Positions 53,516 to 62,610 of a stretch of 64,000 nucleotides of DNA are shown here, piece by piece. The stretch is from Leifsonia sp. SCN 70-46 (lineage in GTDB: Bacteria; Actinomycetota; Actinomycetes; Actinomycetales; Microbacteriaceae). Under the pieces are notes generated by a model, which saw only the letters and a program-made list of their open reading frames with translations, was not told the origin of the DNA and ran no database searches. The stretch spans positions 124,001-188,000 of the forward strand of contig MEFY01000002.1 in NCBI GenBank assembly GCA_001725325.1. Direction: 5' to 3'. The position numbers were made by a program, and so were the translations under genes. Each line of letters begins with the position of its first letter. Within the stretch, counting starts at the first letter, position 1.

Positions 53516-54763
53516 CTAGCCGGCGAGCACCCCGCGGCCGAACACGAACCGGTTCTCACCGTCGTACGTGTAGAGGCCGTAGTAGGCGGGCGAGATGTCG
53601 CCCTGGGGGGTGAAGTTCAGCGGACCGGACACTCCATCGTAGTCGATGTCCTCTCCGGCGAGCAGGGGTGCGAGGCATTCCTCGTAGCTGCCGCACTTGA
53701 GCCCGCCCACCGAGACGTCCACGAGGTTCTGCGCCACCGCGCTGCCGCGGTCGCCGCCCTGCTGCGCCGCGAGGGCCGCGAGGATGACCGCGTCATAGGC
53801 CTCGGCGGCGTAGCGGAAGGCCGTGAGGCCCGCGTCGACGGTCTTGAGCCGCGCGATGAACGCGTCGTCGGCGGGGTAGCCCTCGATGATGCCGTTGACG
53901 TCCTTGAGGGTGCCAGCGGGCAGCGCCTGGGAGTAGTCCCCCGTGTTCTGGGTCGTGAGCCACAGCTTCGAACCGCCGTAGCCCGCGCCGATCACCGCGG
54001 TGATGAGGGCCTTCGTGGTGTCCACCGACGCGTAGGTCGACCCGAGCACGACGGCGTCGGGCGCGGACTGCTTGAGGGCGTCGATGACGAGCGAGAGGTC
54101 GGTCGTCCCCGCCGGGATCGGCTGCGACAGCACGAGGCTGCTCCCCTTCGCCTCGAGCCCCTCGAGCAGCGTGGGGGCGAGCGCGCGGCCGAACTCGTCG
54201 TCGATGTAGAGCAGCGCGACCTTCGCGGGGCCGGACTCCGAGAGCACCTGGCCGAGGGCGAGCCCCTGGTGGCCGTAGGCCGGGATGGTCCGGAAGAAGT
54301 ACCCGTCGTCCTCGGCCTGCGTGAGGCTCGGGAACGTGGCCGCGGGCGAGATCACGGTGATTCCGGCCTTGGCGGCGAGGGGGATCGCGCGCGCGGCGAG
54401 GAGCGACGACGAGGGGCCGACGACCACGTCGACATCGGCGGCGACGAGGTCGGCGAACGACGTCTCGAGGGTGGACCCGGACGCCTCGCCCGAGTCGCGC
54501 GCGACGAGCTCGACGGGCGCCCCGAGCACGCCGCCCGCGGCGTTGACATCGGCGACGGCGAGCGCCGCGCCCGCGGCCTGTGCGGGGCCGATGTAGGCGG
54601 CGGCTCCCGTCGCGGGGAACAGGGTGCCGATGCGCAGCACGCCGTCACCGGGCTTGGGGGCCGGCGAGCCGCTCGACGAGGGCTCCGGCGTCGGGGTGGG
54701 TGCCGTGCATCCCGCCAGCAGGGCCGCCGTCGCGACGGCGACGATCAGGAGGGGCACGCGCAC
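53516..54763 (-). CDS. Branched-chain amino-acid-type binding lipoprotein (LivK-like), third copy
   Basis: This 415-residue lipoprotein has lipobox LLAGC (Cys19), a Pro/Ser-rich linker, then the binding fold (RIGTLFPATGAAAYIGPAQ, VVGPSSSLLA, VISPAATFPSLT). It is the most diverged of the three tandem copies and may recognise a different ligand. A probable disulfide pair is in KCGSYEECLAP. The start is GTG. The following gene on this strand begins 43 bp after its stop, so co-transcription is possible. Confidence 0.9.
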   Translation of the reverse strand: MRVPLLIVAVATAALLAGCTAPTPTPEPSSSGSPAPKPGDGVLRIGTLFPATGAAAYIGPAQAAGAALAVADVNAAGGVLGAPVELVARDSGEASGSTLETSFADLVAADVDVVVGPSSSLLAARAIPLAAKAGITVISPAATFPSLTQAEDDGYFFRTIPAYGHQGLALGQVLSESGPAKVALLYIDDEFGRALAPTLLEGLEAKGSSLVLSQPIPAGTTDLSLVIDALKQSAPDAVVLGSTYASVDTTKALITAVIGAGYGGSKLWLTTQNTGDYSQALPAGTLKDVNGIIEGYPADDAFIARLKTVDAGLTAFRYAAEAYDAVILAALAAQQGGDRGSAVAQNLVDVSVGGLKCGSYEECLAPLLAGEDIDYDGVSGPLNFTPQGDISPAYYGLYTYDGENRFVFGRGVLAG

Positions 54764-54799
54764 GCCGAACAGGCTACCCGGGCCCCGCTGGGGGAACGC

Positions 54800-55735
54800 T
54801 CAGGGCGCGCCCGGGGCCTCGGGCAGGGCGGTGCCGCGCTGGCGGCGGGCGTGGAGGAACATGTCGAGCGTGAGGATGGCGAGCGCCACCCACACGATGC
54901 CGAAGCCGACCCAGCGCTCGAGCGGCATGTCCTCGTGCAGGAGCACGACGCCGATGACGAGCTGCAGCACGGGGGCGAGGTACTGGGCGAGCCCCATGTA
55001 GATGAGCGGCAGGCGCCGGGCCGCGGCGGCGAACAGGATGAGCGGCACCGCGGTCGCGACCCCGAGCGAGAGCATGAGCGCCGTGTGCGCGCCGCCGAGG
55101 GTGCCGAAGGTGAGCCCCGACGTGAGGCCGATGACGACGAGCGTCGCCCCCGCCGCCGGCGCGAGCACGGCCGTCTCGACGGTGAGGCCGCTCACGGCGT
55201 CGGCCGTGGGCCCCACGCGCTTCTTGACGAGCCCGTAGAGGCCGAAGCTCAGGGCGAGCACGATCGCGATCCAGGGGAACGAGCCGTAGCCGACCGCGAT
55301 CACGAGCACGGCGACGGCGCTCGTCGCGACGGCGACCCACTGCAGCGGCCGCAGGCGCTCGCGCAGCACGATGACGCCGAGGAGCACCGTGACGATGGGG
55401 TTCGTGAAGTATCCGAGCGACGCCTCGACGACGTGGCCCGAGACGCTCGCGAAGACGTACACGACCCAGTTGACGACGATGAAGACGGCCGCGAGCGAGA
55501 GCGCGAGCATCGTGCGGCGGTCGCGCACGACGGCCACGAGCTTCGGCCACCCGCGCGTGACCGTGATGAGGAGCGCGCAGAACACGAGCGAGAGCACGAT
55601 GCGCCACGAGACGATCTCGAGCGGGCCCGACTCGCGCAGCGCGAAGAAGAGGACGGGCAGGAAGCCCCACAGCACGTACGCCGCCACGGCGAAGGCTATG
55701 CCGCTGCCCGAGACTCTGTCGTCGGGCTTGCTCAC
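54800..55735 (-). CDS. rarD: EamA family transporter RarD
   Basis: This 311-residue, ten-helix membrane protein of the drug/metabolite transporter superfamily begins GSGIAFAVAAYVLWGFLPV with the RarD-specific WRIVLSLVFCALLI. LNWLVYVFAS-like NWVVYVFASVSGHVVEASLGYFTNP follows. RarD proteins are annotated as chloramphenicol-sensitive proteins; the physiological substrate is unknown. It is upstream of the third livK gene on the same strand. Confidence 0.88.
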   Translation of the reverse strand: MSKPDDRVSGSGIAFAVAAYVLWGFLPVLFFALRESGPLEIVSWRIVLSLVFCALLITVTRGWPKLVAVVRDRRTMLALSLAAVFIVVNWVVYVFASVSGHVVEASLGYFTNPIVTVLLGVIVLRERLRPLQWVAVATSAVAVLVIAVGYGSFPWIAIVLALSFGLYGLVKKRVGPTADAVSGLTVETAVLAPAAGATLVVIGLTSGLTFGTLGGAHTALMLSLGVATAVPLILFAAAARRLPLIYMGLAQYLAPVLQLVIGVVLLHEDMPLERWVGFGIVWVALAILTLDMFLHARRQRGTALPEAPGAP

Positions 55736-55764
55736 ACGCCCAAGCCTAGGCCCGGGTTAAACGG

Positions 55765-55800
55765 CAGAGGCCCCGATGACCGAAATCACCGGGACCTCTG
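55765..55800 (-). terminator. groES terminator
   Basis: Two 15-base arms (55765-55779 and 55786-55800) pair with two mismatches over a 6-base loop, immediately after the groES stop. GTTTAA follows on minus. Confidence 0.75.
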
Positions 55801-55807
55801 GCAGCAA

Positions 55808-56104
55808 TCAGCGGACGACTACCGCGAGCACGTCGCGGGCCGACAGCACGAGCAGGTCCTCGCCGCCGTACTTGACCTCGGTGCCGCCGTACTTGGAGTA
55901 GATGACCTTGTCACCCACCGCGATGTCGAGCGGGATGCGGTTGCCGTTGTCGTCGATGCGGCCGGGGCCGACGGCCACGACCTCGCCCTCCTGGGGCTTC
56001 TCCTTGGCAGTGTCGGGGATGACGAGACCCGACGCGGTCGTGGTCTCCGCCTCGACCTGCTTGATGACAATGCGATCCTCGAGCGGCTTGATGGACACCG
56101 ACAC
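55808..56104 (-). CDS. groES: Co-chaperonin GroES
   Basis: This 98-residue co-chaperonin has [26 protein letters not shown], the mobile loop, and [23 protein letters not shown]. It caps GroEL during protein folding. The GTG start is preceded by AAAGAGG; longer forms would run through the operator region. groEL does not follow; a terminator and rarD do. Two CIRCE elements upstream point to HrcA repression. Confidence 0.96.
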   Translation of the reverse strand: MSVSIKPLEDRIVIKQVEAETTTASGLVIPDTAKEKPQEGEVVAVGPGRIDDNGNRIPLDIAVGDKVIYSKYGGTEVKYGGEDLLVLSARDVLAVVVR

Positions 56105-56126
56105 GGTTGACCTCTTTCTCAAATCC

Positions 56127-56153
56127 TTGGCACACTCCCTCTGAGAGTGCCAG
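56127..56153. promoter_or_regulatory. CIRCE operator, imperfect copy
   Basis: TTGGCACAC-N9-GAGTGCCAG has the 9-9-9 CIRCE layout with one mismatch in each arm against the neighbouring copy. It lies 23 bp upstream of the groES start. It is a likely HrcA site. Confidence 0.75.
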
Positions 56154-56171
56154 AACAACTATAGGCCTTCG

Positions 56172-56198
56172 TTGGCACTCGATCAACGCGAGTGCCAA
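56172..56198. promoter_or_regulatory. CIRCE operator, perfect copy
   Basis: TTGGCACTC-N9-GAGTGCCAA is a perfect 9-9-9 inverted repeat in the groES promoter region. It also lies 16 bp before the divergent methyltransferase start, so HrcA could affect that gene too. Confidence 0.93.
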
Positions 56199-56214
56199 TG
56201 ACTACGGTTGAGAC

Positions 56215-57390
56215 ATGGACCAGGCGGAGCTCAGGGAGCTGCTCACCCCCGAGGGGCTCGCGCTGCTCGACTCACTGCCCGCGTGGGAGTCGTCGTCCGA
56301 CGTTGTGCGCACGGTCGCAGCGCTGCGCAAGGCCGGGCACTCCCCCGGGCTGGTCGCGGCGGTCATGGGCCAGGCGCGGCTGCGCGCACGGGCATCCTCG
56401 AAGTTCGGGCCGTTCGCCGCGACGATGCTCTTCACCGAGGCGGGCCTCGAGCAGGCGACGCGCCTGAGCGTCGCCGCCCTGCACGCGGGACGGTTCCAGC
56501 GCGCGGGAGTCGGCTGGGTCGCCGACCTTGGCTGCGGCATCGGCGCGGATGCCCTCGCCCTCGCCGCGCTCGACATCGAGGTGACCGCGGTGGAGCGCGA
56601 CGAGGTCACCGCGGCCATCGCCGCCTACAACCTCGCCTCGTGGTCGAACGCGCGCGTGGAGCACGGCGACGCGGAGACGTTCGACATCTCGGGGGTGGGC
56701 GGCGTCTACCTCGACCCCGCACGCCGCGACGGCGCGCGGCGCCTCGCGGACCCGGCCGACTGGTCGCCCTCGCTCGACTTCGCCTTCGGCCTCGCCGAGC
56801 GCCTGCCCACGGGGGTCAAGCTCGGCCCGGGGATCGACCGCGACCTCATCCCCGTCGACGCCGAGGCGCAGTGGGTGTCCGTCGACCGCGAGGTCGTCGA
56901 GCTCGGCGTGTGGTTCGGGGCGCTCGCGCGGCCGGGCGTGCGGCGCTCGGCCCTCGTGGTGGGCGAGCACGGCACCGCGGAGCTCGTCGCCGCGGCGGAC
57001 AGCGACGACGAGCCGGCCGGCAGCCTCGGCGAGTTCCTGTACGAGCCCGACGGCGCGGTCATCCGCGCGCGACTCATCGGCGACCTCGCCCGGTCGCTCG
57101 GCGGCCGCATGCTCGACCCGACCATCGCGTACGTGACCGCAGACGCCGCCGCGGCGACGCCCTTCGCGTCGTGCTTCCGCGTGCTCGAGGACTTCCCGCT
57201 CGACAAGAAGGTGCTCAAGAAGGAGGTCGCGGCGCGCGGCATCGGCACCCTCGAGATCAAGAAGCGCGGCGTCGACATCGACCCGGCGGCGTTCCGCACG
57301 GCGCTCGCGCCCAAGGGCTCCGGCAGCGGCACGCTCATCCTCACGAGGATGGGCGAGCGGCGCCGGGCGCTGCTCGTCGAGCGGGTCTAG
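56215..57390 (+). CDS. Class I SAM methyltransferase with THUMP-like C-terminal domain
   Basis: This 391-residue protein has a SAM-binding motif VADLGCGIGADALALAA (about 101-117), an acidic VTAVERD strand, and YLDPARRDGARR. The C-terminal region (CFRVLEDFPLDKKVLKKEVAARGIGTLEIKKRGVDIDPAAFRTAL) is the THUMP-like domain of this actinobacterial family. It probably modifies RNA, but the target is unknown. The ATG has no clear Shine-Dalgarno, so a leaderless or very short leader transcript is possible. Confidence 0.87.
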   Translation: MDQAELRELLTPEGLALLDSLPAWESSSDVVRTVAALRKAGHSPGLVAAVMGQARLRARASSKFGPFAATMLFTEAGLEQATRLSVAALHAGRFQRAGVGWVADLGCGIGADALALAALDIEVTAVERDEVTAAIAAYNLASWSNARVEHGDAETFDISGVGGVYLDPARRDGARRLADPADWSPSLDFAFGLAERLPTGVKLGPGIDRDLIPVDAEAQWVSVDREVVELGVWFGALARPGVRRSALVVGEHGTAELVAAADSDDEPAGSLGEFLYEPDGAVIRARLIGDLARSLGGRMLDPTIAYVTADAAAATPFASCFRVLEDFPLDKKVLKKEVAARGIGTLEIKKRGVDIDPAAFRTALAPKGSGSGTLILTRMGERRRALLVERV

Positions 57391-57923
57391 TAGTCGTTGA
57401 GGGCGCCCGAGATGCCGATGATCACGAGGAAGAAGAATCCGAGCACGGCGATCCCGAGGCCGATGTAGCCCGTGATGAGGCCCGTGAGCCAGAACGCCCG
57501 CGCGTACGGCTGGCGGCGCTGGGCGATGTGGCCGAGGATGACCGCGGCGACGGCCGGGAGGAAGCCGAGCCACACGAAGCTCAGCACCACCGACGCGATG
57601 CCCGTGACCATCGATGCGACGCTCAGCCCCTGCGCCGGGCCCGCGGGCGCGACGGCGTAGGCACCCGGAGCGCCGTAGGGCTGCGGGGCGTGCTGCTGGG
57701 GCGCCGCGCCGTACGGCTGCGGCGCCGCGTAGGGGCTGGCGGGTGCCGCGTAGCCGCCGGGGGCGGGCGGGAGCGGCTGCGGGGCCACGGGCTGCGCGGG
57801 CGCGACGGGCGGCGCGGGAGGTGCGGGAGCAGCGGGGGGCGTGGCGGGCGGCGGCTCTACGGGCGGCACGGCCGAACCCTGCGGCGGGAGCGGGATAGGC
57901 GGGATGTCGTTCGTGTCGGCCAT
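57387..57923 (-). CDS. DUF4190-type membrane protein with Pro/Ala-rich N terminus
   Basis: This 178-residue protein has an N-terminal, disordered Pro/Ala/Gln/Tyr-rich segment (about 1-95, with repeated PYGA and QPYG units). Two or three transmembrane helices follow (GLSVASMVTGIASVVLSF..., FWLTGLITGYIGLGIAVLGFFFLVI) in the DUF4190 pattern. It is the last of three similar small membrane genes in a row. The function is unknown. It overlaps the convergent methyltransferase by 4 bp. Confidence 0.8.
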   Translation of the reverse strand: MADTNDIPPIPLPPQGSAVPPVEPPPATPPAAPAPPAPPVAPAQPVAPQPLPPAPGGYAAPASPYAAPQPYGAAPQQHAPQPYGAPGAYAVAPAGPAQGLSVASMVTGIASVVLSFVWLGFLPAVAAVILGHIAQRRQPYARAFWLTGLITGYIGLGIAVLGFFFLVIIGISGALNDY

Positions 57924-57955
57924 AGCCGAAACACTAGCAATGCTCGCCCGCGGGG

Positions 57956-58210
57956 TCAGCCCTCGTTGGCCGCGGCTATCGCGTTGAGCAGGTACGGCAG
58001 GCCGAGCGCGAGCACGAAGTAGGCCGTGACGAGCGTGCCGACCACGATCGCCGCGATCGCGAGCCAGCGGCCGCCCTCTCCCGTGCGCCGGATCTGCACG
58101 AGGGCGATGACGCCCAGGACGATGCCGACCAGGGACGCCACGACGGACGCCACAAGCGAGAGGATCGCGAGGGTGCTCGTGCGCCTCGCGATCCCCGTGC
58201 CTGCGGTCAC
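57956..58210 (-). CDS. Small DUF4190-type membrane protein
   Basis: This 84-residue protein has two transmembrane helices flanking IALVQIRRTGEGGRWLAIAAIVVG, the DUF4190 core. It lacks the Pro-rich tail of its neighbours. The GTG start overlaps the preceding stop by one base, so it is coupled to the gene at 58210-58551. Confidence 0.75.
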   Translation of the reverse strand: MTAGTGIARRTSTLAILSLVASVVASLVGIVLGVIALVQIRRTGEGGRWLAIAAIVVGTLVTAYFVLALGLPYLLNAIAAANEG

Positions 58211-58551
58211 TAGTTGGTGTAGACGCCGTAGCTGGCGGCCGCGATGGCGATGCCGATCCAGACGATCGCGAAGATGATCGCGCCGACGATGCCGACGTAG
58301 CCGATGATGAGGCCGGCGATCGCGAGGCCGCGGCCCTGCTCGCCCGTGCGCTTGATCTGCGAGAGGGCGATGTGGCCCGTGATGATGCCGACGAGGCTGA
58401 TCCAGAGGATCGAGGTCACGAGGGAGATGATCGAGAGGACGTTCCAGGGCTTCGCGGGGGCCGCGGCGTAGCCGGGTGCCGCAGCGTAGGCGGGCGCCGC
58501 AGGGGCGGCGGGCTGCTCGGCAGGGGTGGGGGCAGGAGTCTGATCAGTCAT
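58210..58551 (-). CDS. DUF4190-type membrane protein
   Basis: This 113-residue protein has a Pro/Ala-rich N terminus (about 1-34) and two or three helices around IITGHIALSQIKRTGEQGRGLAIAGLIIGYVG, the DUF4190 signature. It is the first gene of the three-gene membrane-protein group. The ATG start is at 58551, separated from tsaD by 51 bp. The function is unknown. Confidence 0.82.
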   Translation of the reverse strand: MTDQTPAPTPAEQPAAPAAPAYAAAPGYAAAPAKPWNVLSIISLVTSILWISLVGIITGHIALSQIKRTGEQGRGLAIAGLIIGYVGIVGAIIFAIVWIGIAIAAASYGVYTN

Positions 58552-58602
58552 AGCCTCATATTTTCAGCCGACCCCGGCCCTGTCAACGCGGCGCGGCGGA
58601 TG

Positions 58603-59649
58603 TCACGGCTGCTGTATGAGGGTCACGGGCAGTGTCGAGTCCGCCCCGAACCCCAGCCCGGAGGGCGCGTGGCCGGCCGAGACGAGCTGCGCCCCGAGCG
58701 CCGCGATCATCGCGCCGTTGTCGGTGCACAGCGACAGCGGCGGAATCCGCAGCAGGATTCCCGCCTCGGCGCAGCGCTCGGCCGCGAGCTCGCGCACGCG
58801 CGCGTTGGCGACGACCCCGCCGCCCAGCAGGAGCCGCGGCACCCCGAGGTCGACGCACGCCGCCACGGCCTTCGTGAGCAGCACGTCGACGACGGCCTCG
58901 CGGAAGCTCGCCGCGACGTCGGCGATGGGCACCTCGCGGCCCTCGTCGCGCTCCCGCTCGACCCAGCGGGCGACGGCCGTCTTGAGACCGGAGAACGAGA
59001 AGTCGTAGCGGTGCTTGTCCATGTCCTTGGGCAGGCTCAGCCCGCGCGGGAACCGGATGGCCCTGGGGTCGCCGCCCTCGGCGGCCCTGTCGATCTGCGG
59101 GCCGCCCGGGTAGGGCAGCCCGAGGAGGCGCGCGACCTTGTCGAACGCCTCCCCCGCGGCGTCGTCGATGGTCTCGCCGAGCAGCTCGACGTCGGAGACG
59201 AGGTCGCGCACGTGCAGCAGCGAGGTGTGCCCGCCGGAGACGAGCAGGGCGATCGTCGGGTACTCGAGGGGGTCGTGGTCGAGCACGTCGGCACCCACAT
59301 GGCCGACGAGGTGGTTGACGGCGTAGAGCGGCTTCCCGAGCGAGACGGCGAGCGCCTTCGCGGCGCCCACGCCGACCATGAGCGCGCCGGAGAGGCCGGG
59401 CCCGCTCGTCACGGCGATCGCGTCGAGGTCGGCGAGCTCGACGCCCGCCTCGGCGAGGGCCTGTTGGATCGTCGGCACGAGCGCCTCGAGGTGGGCGCGC
59501 GCCGCGACCTCGGGCACGACGCCGCCGTAGCGCGCGTGCTCCTCCATCGACGACGCGATGACGTTCGCGAGCAGCTCCGTGCCGCGCACGATGCCCACGC
59601 CCGTCTCGTCGCAGCTCGTCTCGATGCCGAGCACCAGGGGCGCGCTCAT
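58603..59649 (-). CDS. tsaD: tRNA N6-adenosine threonylcarbamoyltransferase
   Basis: This 348-residue ASKHA-fold enzyme transfers threonylcarbamoyl to A37 of ANN-decoding tRNAs (t6A). Features: [15 protein letters not shown] at the start, metal-binding H113 and H117 (NHLVGH), [11 protein letters not shown], and [14 protein letters not shown]. The ATG overlaps the rimI stop (ATGA). It works with TsaB and TsaE encoded just upstream in the same operon. Confidence 0.96.
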   Translation of the reverse strand: MSAPLVLGIETSCDETGVGIVRGTELLANVIASSMEEHARYGGVVPEVAARAHLEALVPTIQQALAEAGVELADLDAIAVTSGPGLSGALMVGVGAAKALAVSLGKPLYAVNHLVGHVGADVLDHDPLEYPTIALLVSGGHTSLLHVRDLVSDVELLGETIDDAAGEAFDKVARLLGLPYPGGPQIDRAAEGGDPRAIRFPRGLSLPKDMDKHRYDFSFSGLKTAVARWVERERDEGREVPIADVAASFREAVVDVLLTKAVAACVDLGVPRLLLGGGVVANARVRELAAERCAEAGILLRIPPLSLCTDNGAMIAALGAQLVSAGHAPSGLGFGADSTLPVTLIQQP

Positions 59650-60125
59650 GCCAGCGCCGCCGTCGGCTCGGGGATCGTGAGCCGCATGATGAGGGCGTCC
59701 ACCGTTCCGTTGTAGTAGCGCGGGCGCACCGCGATCTGCTCGAACCCGAGCGAGCGGTAGAGGGACTGCGCACCGGGGTTGTCCGCGCGCACCTCGAGGA
59801 ACAGCTCCTCGGCCCCGCGCTCGCGCGCGATGTCGAGCATGCGCAGCATGAGCACGCGGCCCAGGCCGTGGCGGCGGGCATCCTCGACGACCGCGATGGT
59901 CTGGATGTCGGCCTGCGGCTGGCGGCGCGGTGCGCGCACGCCGCCGTACGCGTCGACGCGCGCGGGGTCGTCGACGGGCGACGCGACGAGGTAGACCCCG
60001 TTGCCGTCGCGCAGCTCGGCGCGCATGGTCGCCGCCGACCACGCGTCGTCGGGGAAGACGCGCGTCTCGATGGCCATGATCGCATCGAGGTCGGCCTCGG
60101 TCGCGGTGCGCAGCTGCCACGTCAT
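59646..60125 (-). CDS. rimI: Ribosomal-protein-alanine N-acetyltransferase-like GNAT protein
   Basis: This 159-residue GNAT acetyltransferase has the acetyl-CoA loop region [21 protein letters not shown] and the C-terminal [23 protein letters not shown]. RimI acetylates the N-terminal Ala of ribosomal protein S18. It is placed between tsaB and tsaD with ATGA overlaps on both sides, a classic bacterial arrangement. Confidence 0.92.
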   Translation of the reverse strand: MTWQLRTATEADLDAIMAIETRVFPDDAWSAATMRAELRDGNGVYLVASPVDDPARVDAYGGVRAPRRQPQADIQTIAVVEDARRHGLGRVLMLRMLDIARERGAEELFLEVRADNPGAQSLYRSLGFEQIAVRPRYYNGTVDALIMRLTIPEPTAALA

Positions 60126-60724
60126 GAGGTCACCCGCTTGGGGCCGGCCGAGAGGGTCACATCGGGCGAGCGCAGGTAGAGGGGCTCGTCCGCGGCGAAC
60201 GGGCGGCCCGTCGCGTAGAGGGTCTCGGCGAGCATGCCCAGCGACCCGGCCGAGACCGTGGCCGCGCGGATGATGCGGTGCCCCGCGGGCACCGCGAGCT
60301 CGAGCTCCCCGGCCTTCACGAGCTCCGGCCCGCGCGTGCGCACGGCGTCCGGTCCGTCGTACGCCGACCAGTAGACCTCGCCGCGGCGGGCATCCGTCGC
60401 GACGACGAACAGCCCGTCCTGCCCGAAGGCGACGGCGTCGTGGCTCACGACCGGGACGACGATCTTCCCCGCGCCCACGGCGAAGGCGCGCGCGGCGGCG
60501 ATGCCCACGCGCAGGCCCGTGAAGGGGCCGGGGCCCATGCCCGCGACGACGCCGGAGAGCTCGGAGACCGCGATGCCCGCGTCGGCGAGGCACGCGACGA
60601 TGAGGTCACCGACGACCTCGGCATGGCGGCGCGTGTCGTCGGACGAGTGCTCGGCGAGGATGCCCGCCTCCCTGTCGACGACGGCGACGCTCGTGCCCGC
60701 GGATGTGTCAACTGCCAGCAGCAT
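60122..60724 (-). CDS. tsaB: t6A synthesis complex protein TsaB
   Basis: This 200-residue TsaD paralogue begins [17 protein letters not shown] and has [25 protein letters not shown]. It is a scaffold of the TsaBDE complex and lacks the metal histidines. The start overlaps the end of tsaE by 17 bp and its end overlaps rimI by 4 bp. Confidence 0.93.
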   Translation of the reverse strand: MLLAVDTSAGTSVAVVDREAGILAEHSSDDTRRHAEVVGDLIVACLADAGIAVSELSGVVAGMGPGPFTGLRVGIAAARAFAVGAGKIVVPVVSHDAVAFGQDGLFVVATDARRGEVYWSAYDGPDAVRTRGPELVKAGELELAVPAGHRIIRAATVSAGSLGMLAETLYATGRPFAADEPLYLRSPDVTLSAGPKRVTS

Positions 60725-61175
60725 CGAGCCACCCCATCTCCGCCCAGCGCGGGCCGTGCCCCGTGATCGTCACCGTGCGCGGCTCGACCTCGGCCTCGGG
60801 GTCGCCGCCGTGCGGCCTGTCGATGTCGAGCTCGAGCCACGACTCCGCGACGCCGTCGAGGAGGCCCGCGCCCCACTCGACGACGACTATCGAGCCCGCG
60901 TAGTCGATGTCGAGGTCGTCGAGCTCCATCGCGCTGCCGAGCCGGTAGGCGTCGACGTGCACGAGCGGCGCCGGCTCGGCCGGGTGGGTGCGGGCGAGCA
61001 CGAACGTCGGGCTCGTGACGGCCCCGCGCACCCCGAGCTGCTCGCCGAGGCCGCGCGTGAACGTCGTCTTGCCCGCTCCGAGCTCCCCGTTGAGCATGAC
61101 GAGGTCGCCGGCGCGGAGCTGACGCGCGACGAGCGCGCCCAGCGCGCCCATGGCCTCGGGGGATTCGACGATCAC
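60708..61175 (-). CDS. tsaE: t6A synthesis complex ATPase TsaE
   Basis: This 155-residue P-loop ATPase has GELGAGKTTF at residues 30-39, followed by SPTFVLARTHPAE and HVDAYRLGSAMELDDLDID. It stimulates the TsaBD complex. The GTG start sits in a GTGA overlap with alr. Confidence 0.94.
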   Translation of the reverse strand: MIVESPEAMGALGALVARQLRAGDLVMLNGELGAGKTTFTRGLGEQLGVRGAVTSPTFVLARTHPAEPAPLVHVDAYRLGSAMELDDLDIDYAGSIVVVEWGAGLLDGVAESWLELDIDRPHGGDPEAEVEPRTVTITGHGPRWAEMGWLDAAGS

Positions 61176-62248
61176 GGCACGTACACCCGCGCCACGCGGC
61201 CGCCGATGCGCGTGACGATCTCGTAGTTGATGGTGGCCGCCCACGCCGCCCACTCCTCCGCCGAGGGACCGTCCGCGCCGAACAGCACGGCACGGTCGCC
61301 GACGGCGACGGGGCTGTCGCCCACGTCGACGACGAACTGGTCCATGGCGACGCGGCCCGCGATGCGGTGCCGCACGCCGTCGATCGACACCTCGGCGCGG
61401 CCGGAGGCGCTGCGCGGGATGCCGTCGGCATAGCCGAGCGGGATGAGCGCGAGGGTCGTCTCCGCCGACGTGACGTGGTCGTAGCCGTACGAGACGCCGT
61501 GGCCCGCGGGCACGCGCTTCGTCGCGACCACGCTCGCGGAGAGCTCCATGGCGGGACGCAGCCCCGCGACGGGACGGTCGTCGGGGGCGAGGCCGTAGAT
61601 GCCGACCCCGAACCGCACCATGCCGAACCGTGTGGCGGGCAGGTGGAGGGCGCCCGCGGTCGCCGCGAGGTGCACGAGGTCGGGGGCGAGGCCCGCGGCC
61701 CGGGCGGCGTCGAGGGCCTGCGCGAAGGCGTCGGCCTGGGCCGCATCCTCGTCGTCGCCCGTGTTGGAGAGGTGGCTCCACACGCCGCGCACGTGCACGC
61801 GGCCGGCGCGCTCGTGGCCGGCCGCGGCCTCGACGAGGGCCGGCCAGTCGGCGGCGGTGGCGCCGTTGCGGCCGAGGCCGCTGTCGAACTTGAGCTGCAC
61901 CTCCGCGCGGCCAGGCAGCGCGGCGAGCGCCTCGAGCTGTGCGGCCGAGCTCACGCCCACGTCGATGCCCGCGGCGACCGCCTCGGCGAAGTCGGCAGCG
62001 GGGTCGTGGATCCACGCGAGCACGGGTGCCGTGATGCCCGCGGCGCGCAGCTCGTGCGCCTCGGCGAGGTCGGCCACGCCGAGCCACGCCGCTCCGCCCT
62101 CGAGCGCCGCGCGCGCGGCGGGCACCGCGCCGTGGCCGTAGCCGTTGGCCTTGACGACGGCCATGGCATCGACCCCCGCGAGCCCGCGCAGCAGCTGGAC
62201 GTTGCCCGCGATCGCCCCCAGGTCGACGCGCGCCTCGCGCATGCTCAT
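61172..62248 (-). CDS. alr: Alanine racemase
   Basis: This 358-residue PLP enzyme makes D-alanine for peptidoglycan. The PLP lysine is K33 in VVKANGYGHG, and the second catalytic residue Y254 is in GVSYGYDH. RFGVGIYGLAP is conserved. The ATG overlaps the acpS stop (ATGA) and the gene's end overlaps tsaE. Confidence 0.95.
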   Translation of the reverse strand: MSMREARVDLGAIAGNVQLLRGLAGVDAMAVVKANGYGHGAVPAARAALEGGAAWLGVADLAEAHELRAAGITAPVLAWIHDPAADFAEAVAAGIDVGVSSAAQLEALAALPGRAEVQLKFDSGLGRNGATAADWPALVEAAAGHERAGRVHVRGVWSHLSNTGDDEDAAQADAFAQALDAARAAGLAPDLVHLAATAGALHLPATRFGMVRFGVGIYGLAPDDRPVAGLRPAMELSASVVATKRVPAGHGVSYGYDHVTSAETTLALIPLGYADGIPRSASGRAEVSIDGVRHRIAGRVAMDQFVVDVGDSPVAVGDRAVLFGADGPSAEEWAAWAATINYEIVTRIGGRVARVYVP

Positions 62249-62610
62249 GACTCGGCCACCACGTAGGCCACGGCGAAGCCCGCGTCGTGGCTCATCGACA
62301 GGTGGATCGCCGTGATGCCCCGGGCCTCGGCTATCGCCTTCGTCGAGTCGTGCAGCTCGAACCCCGGGTTGCCGAGCTCGTCCGAGACGACGCGCATGTC
62401 GTGCCACGTGACGCCCGACGAGTCGCCGAGCGCCTTGATGAGGGCCTCCTTGGCGGCGAACCGCCCCGCGAGGGAGCGCAGCGGCATGGGCGCACCGTCA
62501 CGAACCTGTTCGCTGGGGGCGAACAGGCGGTCCTTGAGCGCCGGCGTGCGGATGAGCCCACGCTCGAACCGCGCGAGGTCGACGACGTCGACCCCGATGC
62601 CGACGATCAT
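62245..62610 (-). CDS. acpS: Holo-[acyl-carrier-protein] synthase
   Basis: This 121-residue phosphopantetheinyl transferase begins MIVGIGVDVVDLARFERGL and has GRFAAKEALIKALG and HLSMSHDAGFAVAYV. It transfers 4'-phosphopantetheine from CoA to ACP for fatty-acid synthesis. The ATG overlaps the glmS stop by one base (TGATG). Confidence 0.94.
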   Translation of the reverse strand: MIVGIGVDVVDLARFERGLIRTPALKDRLFAPSEQVRDGAPMPLRSLAGRFAAKEALIKALGDSSGVTWHDMRVVSDELGNPGFELHDSTKAIAEARGITAIHLSMSHDAGFAVAYVVAES

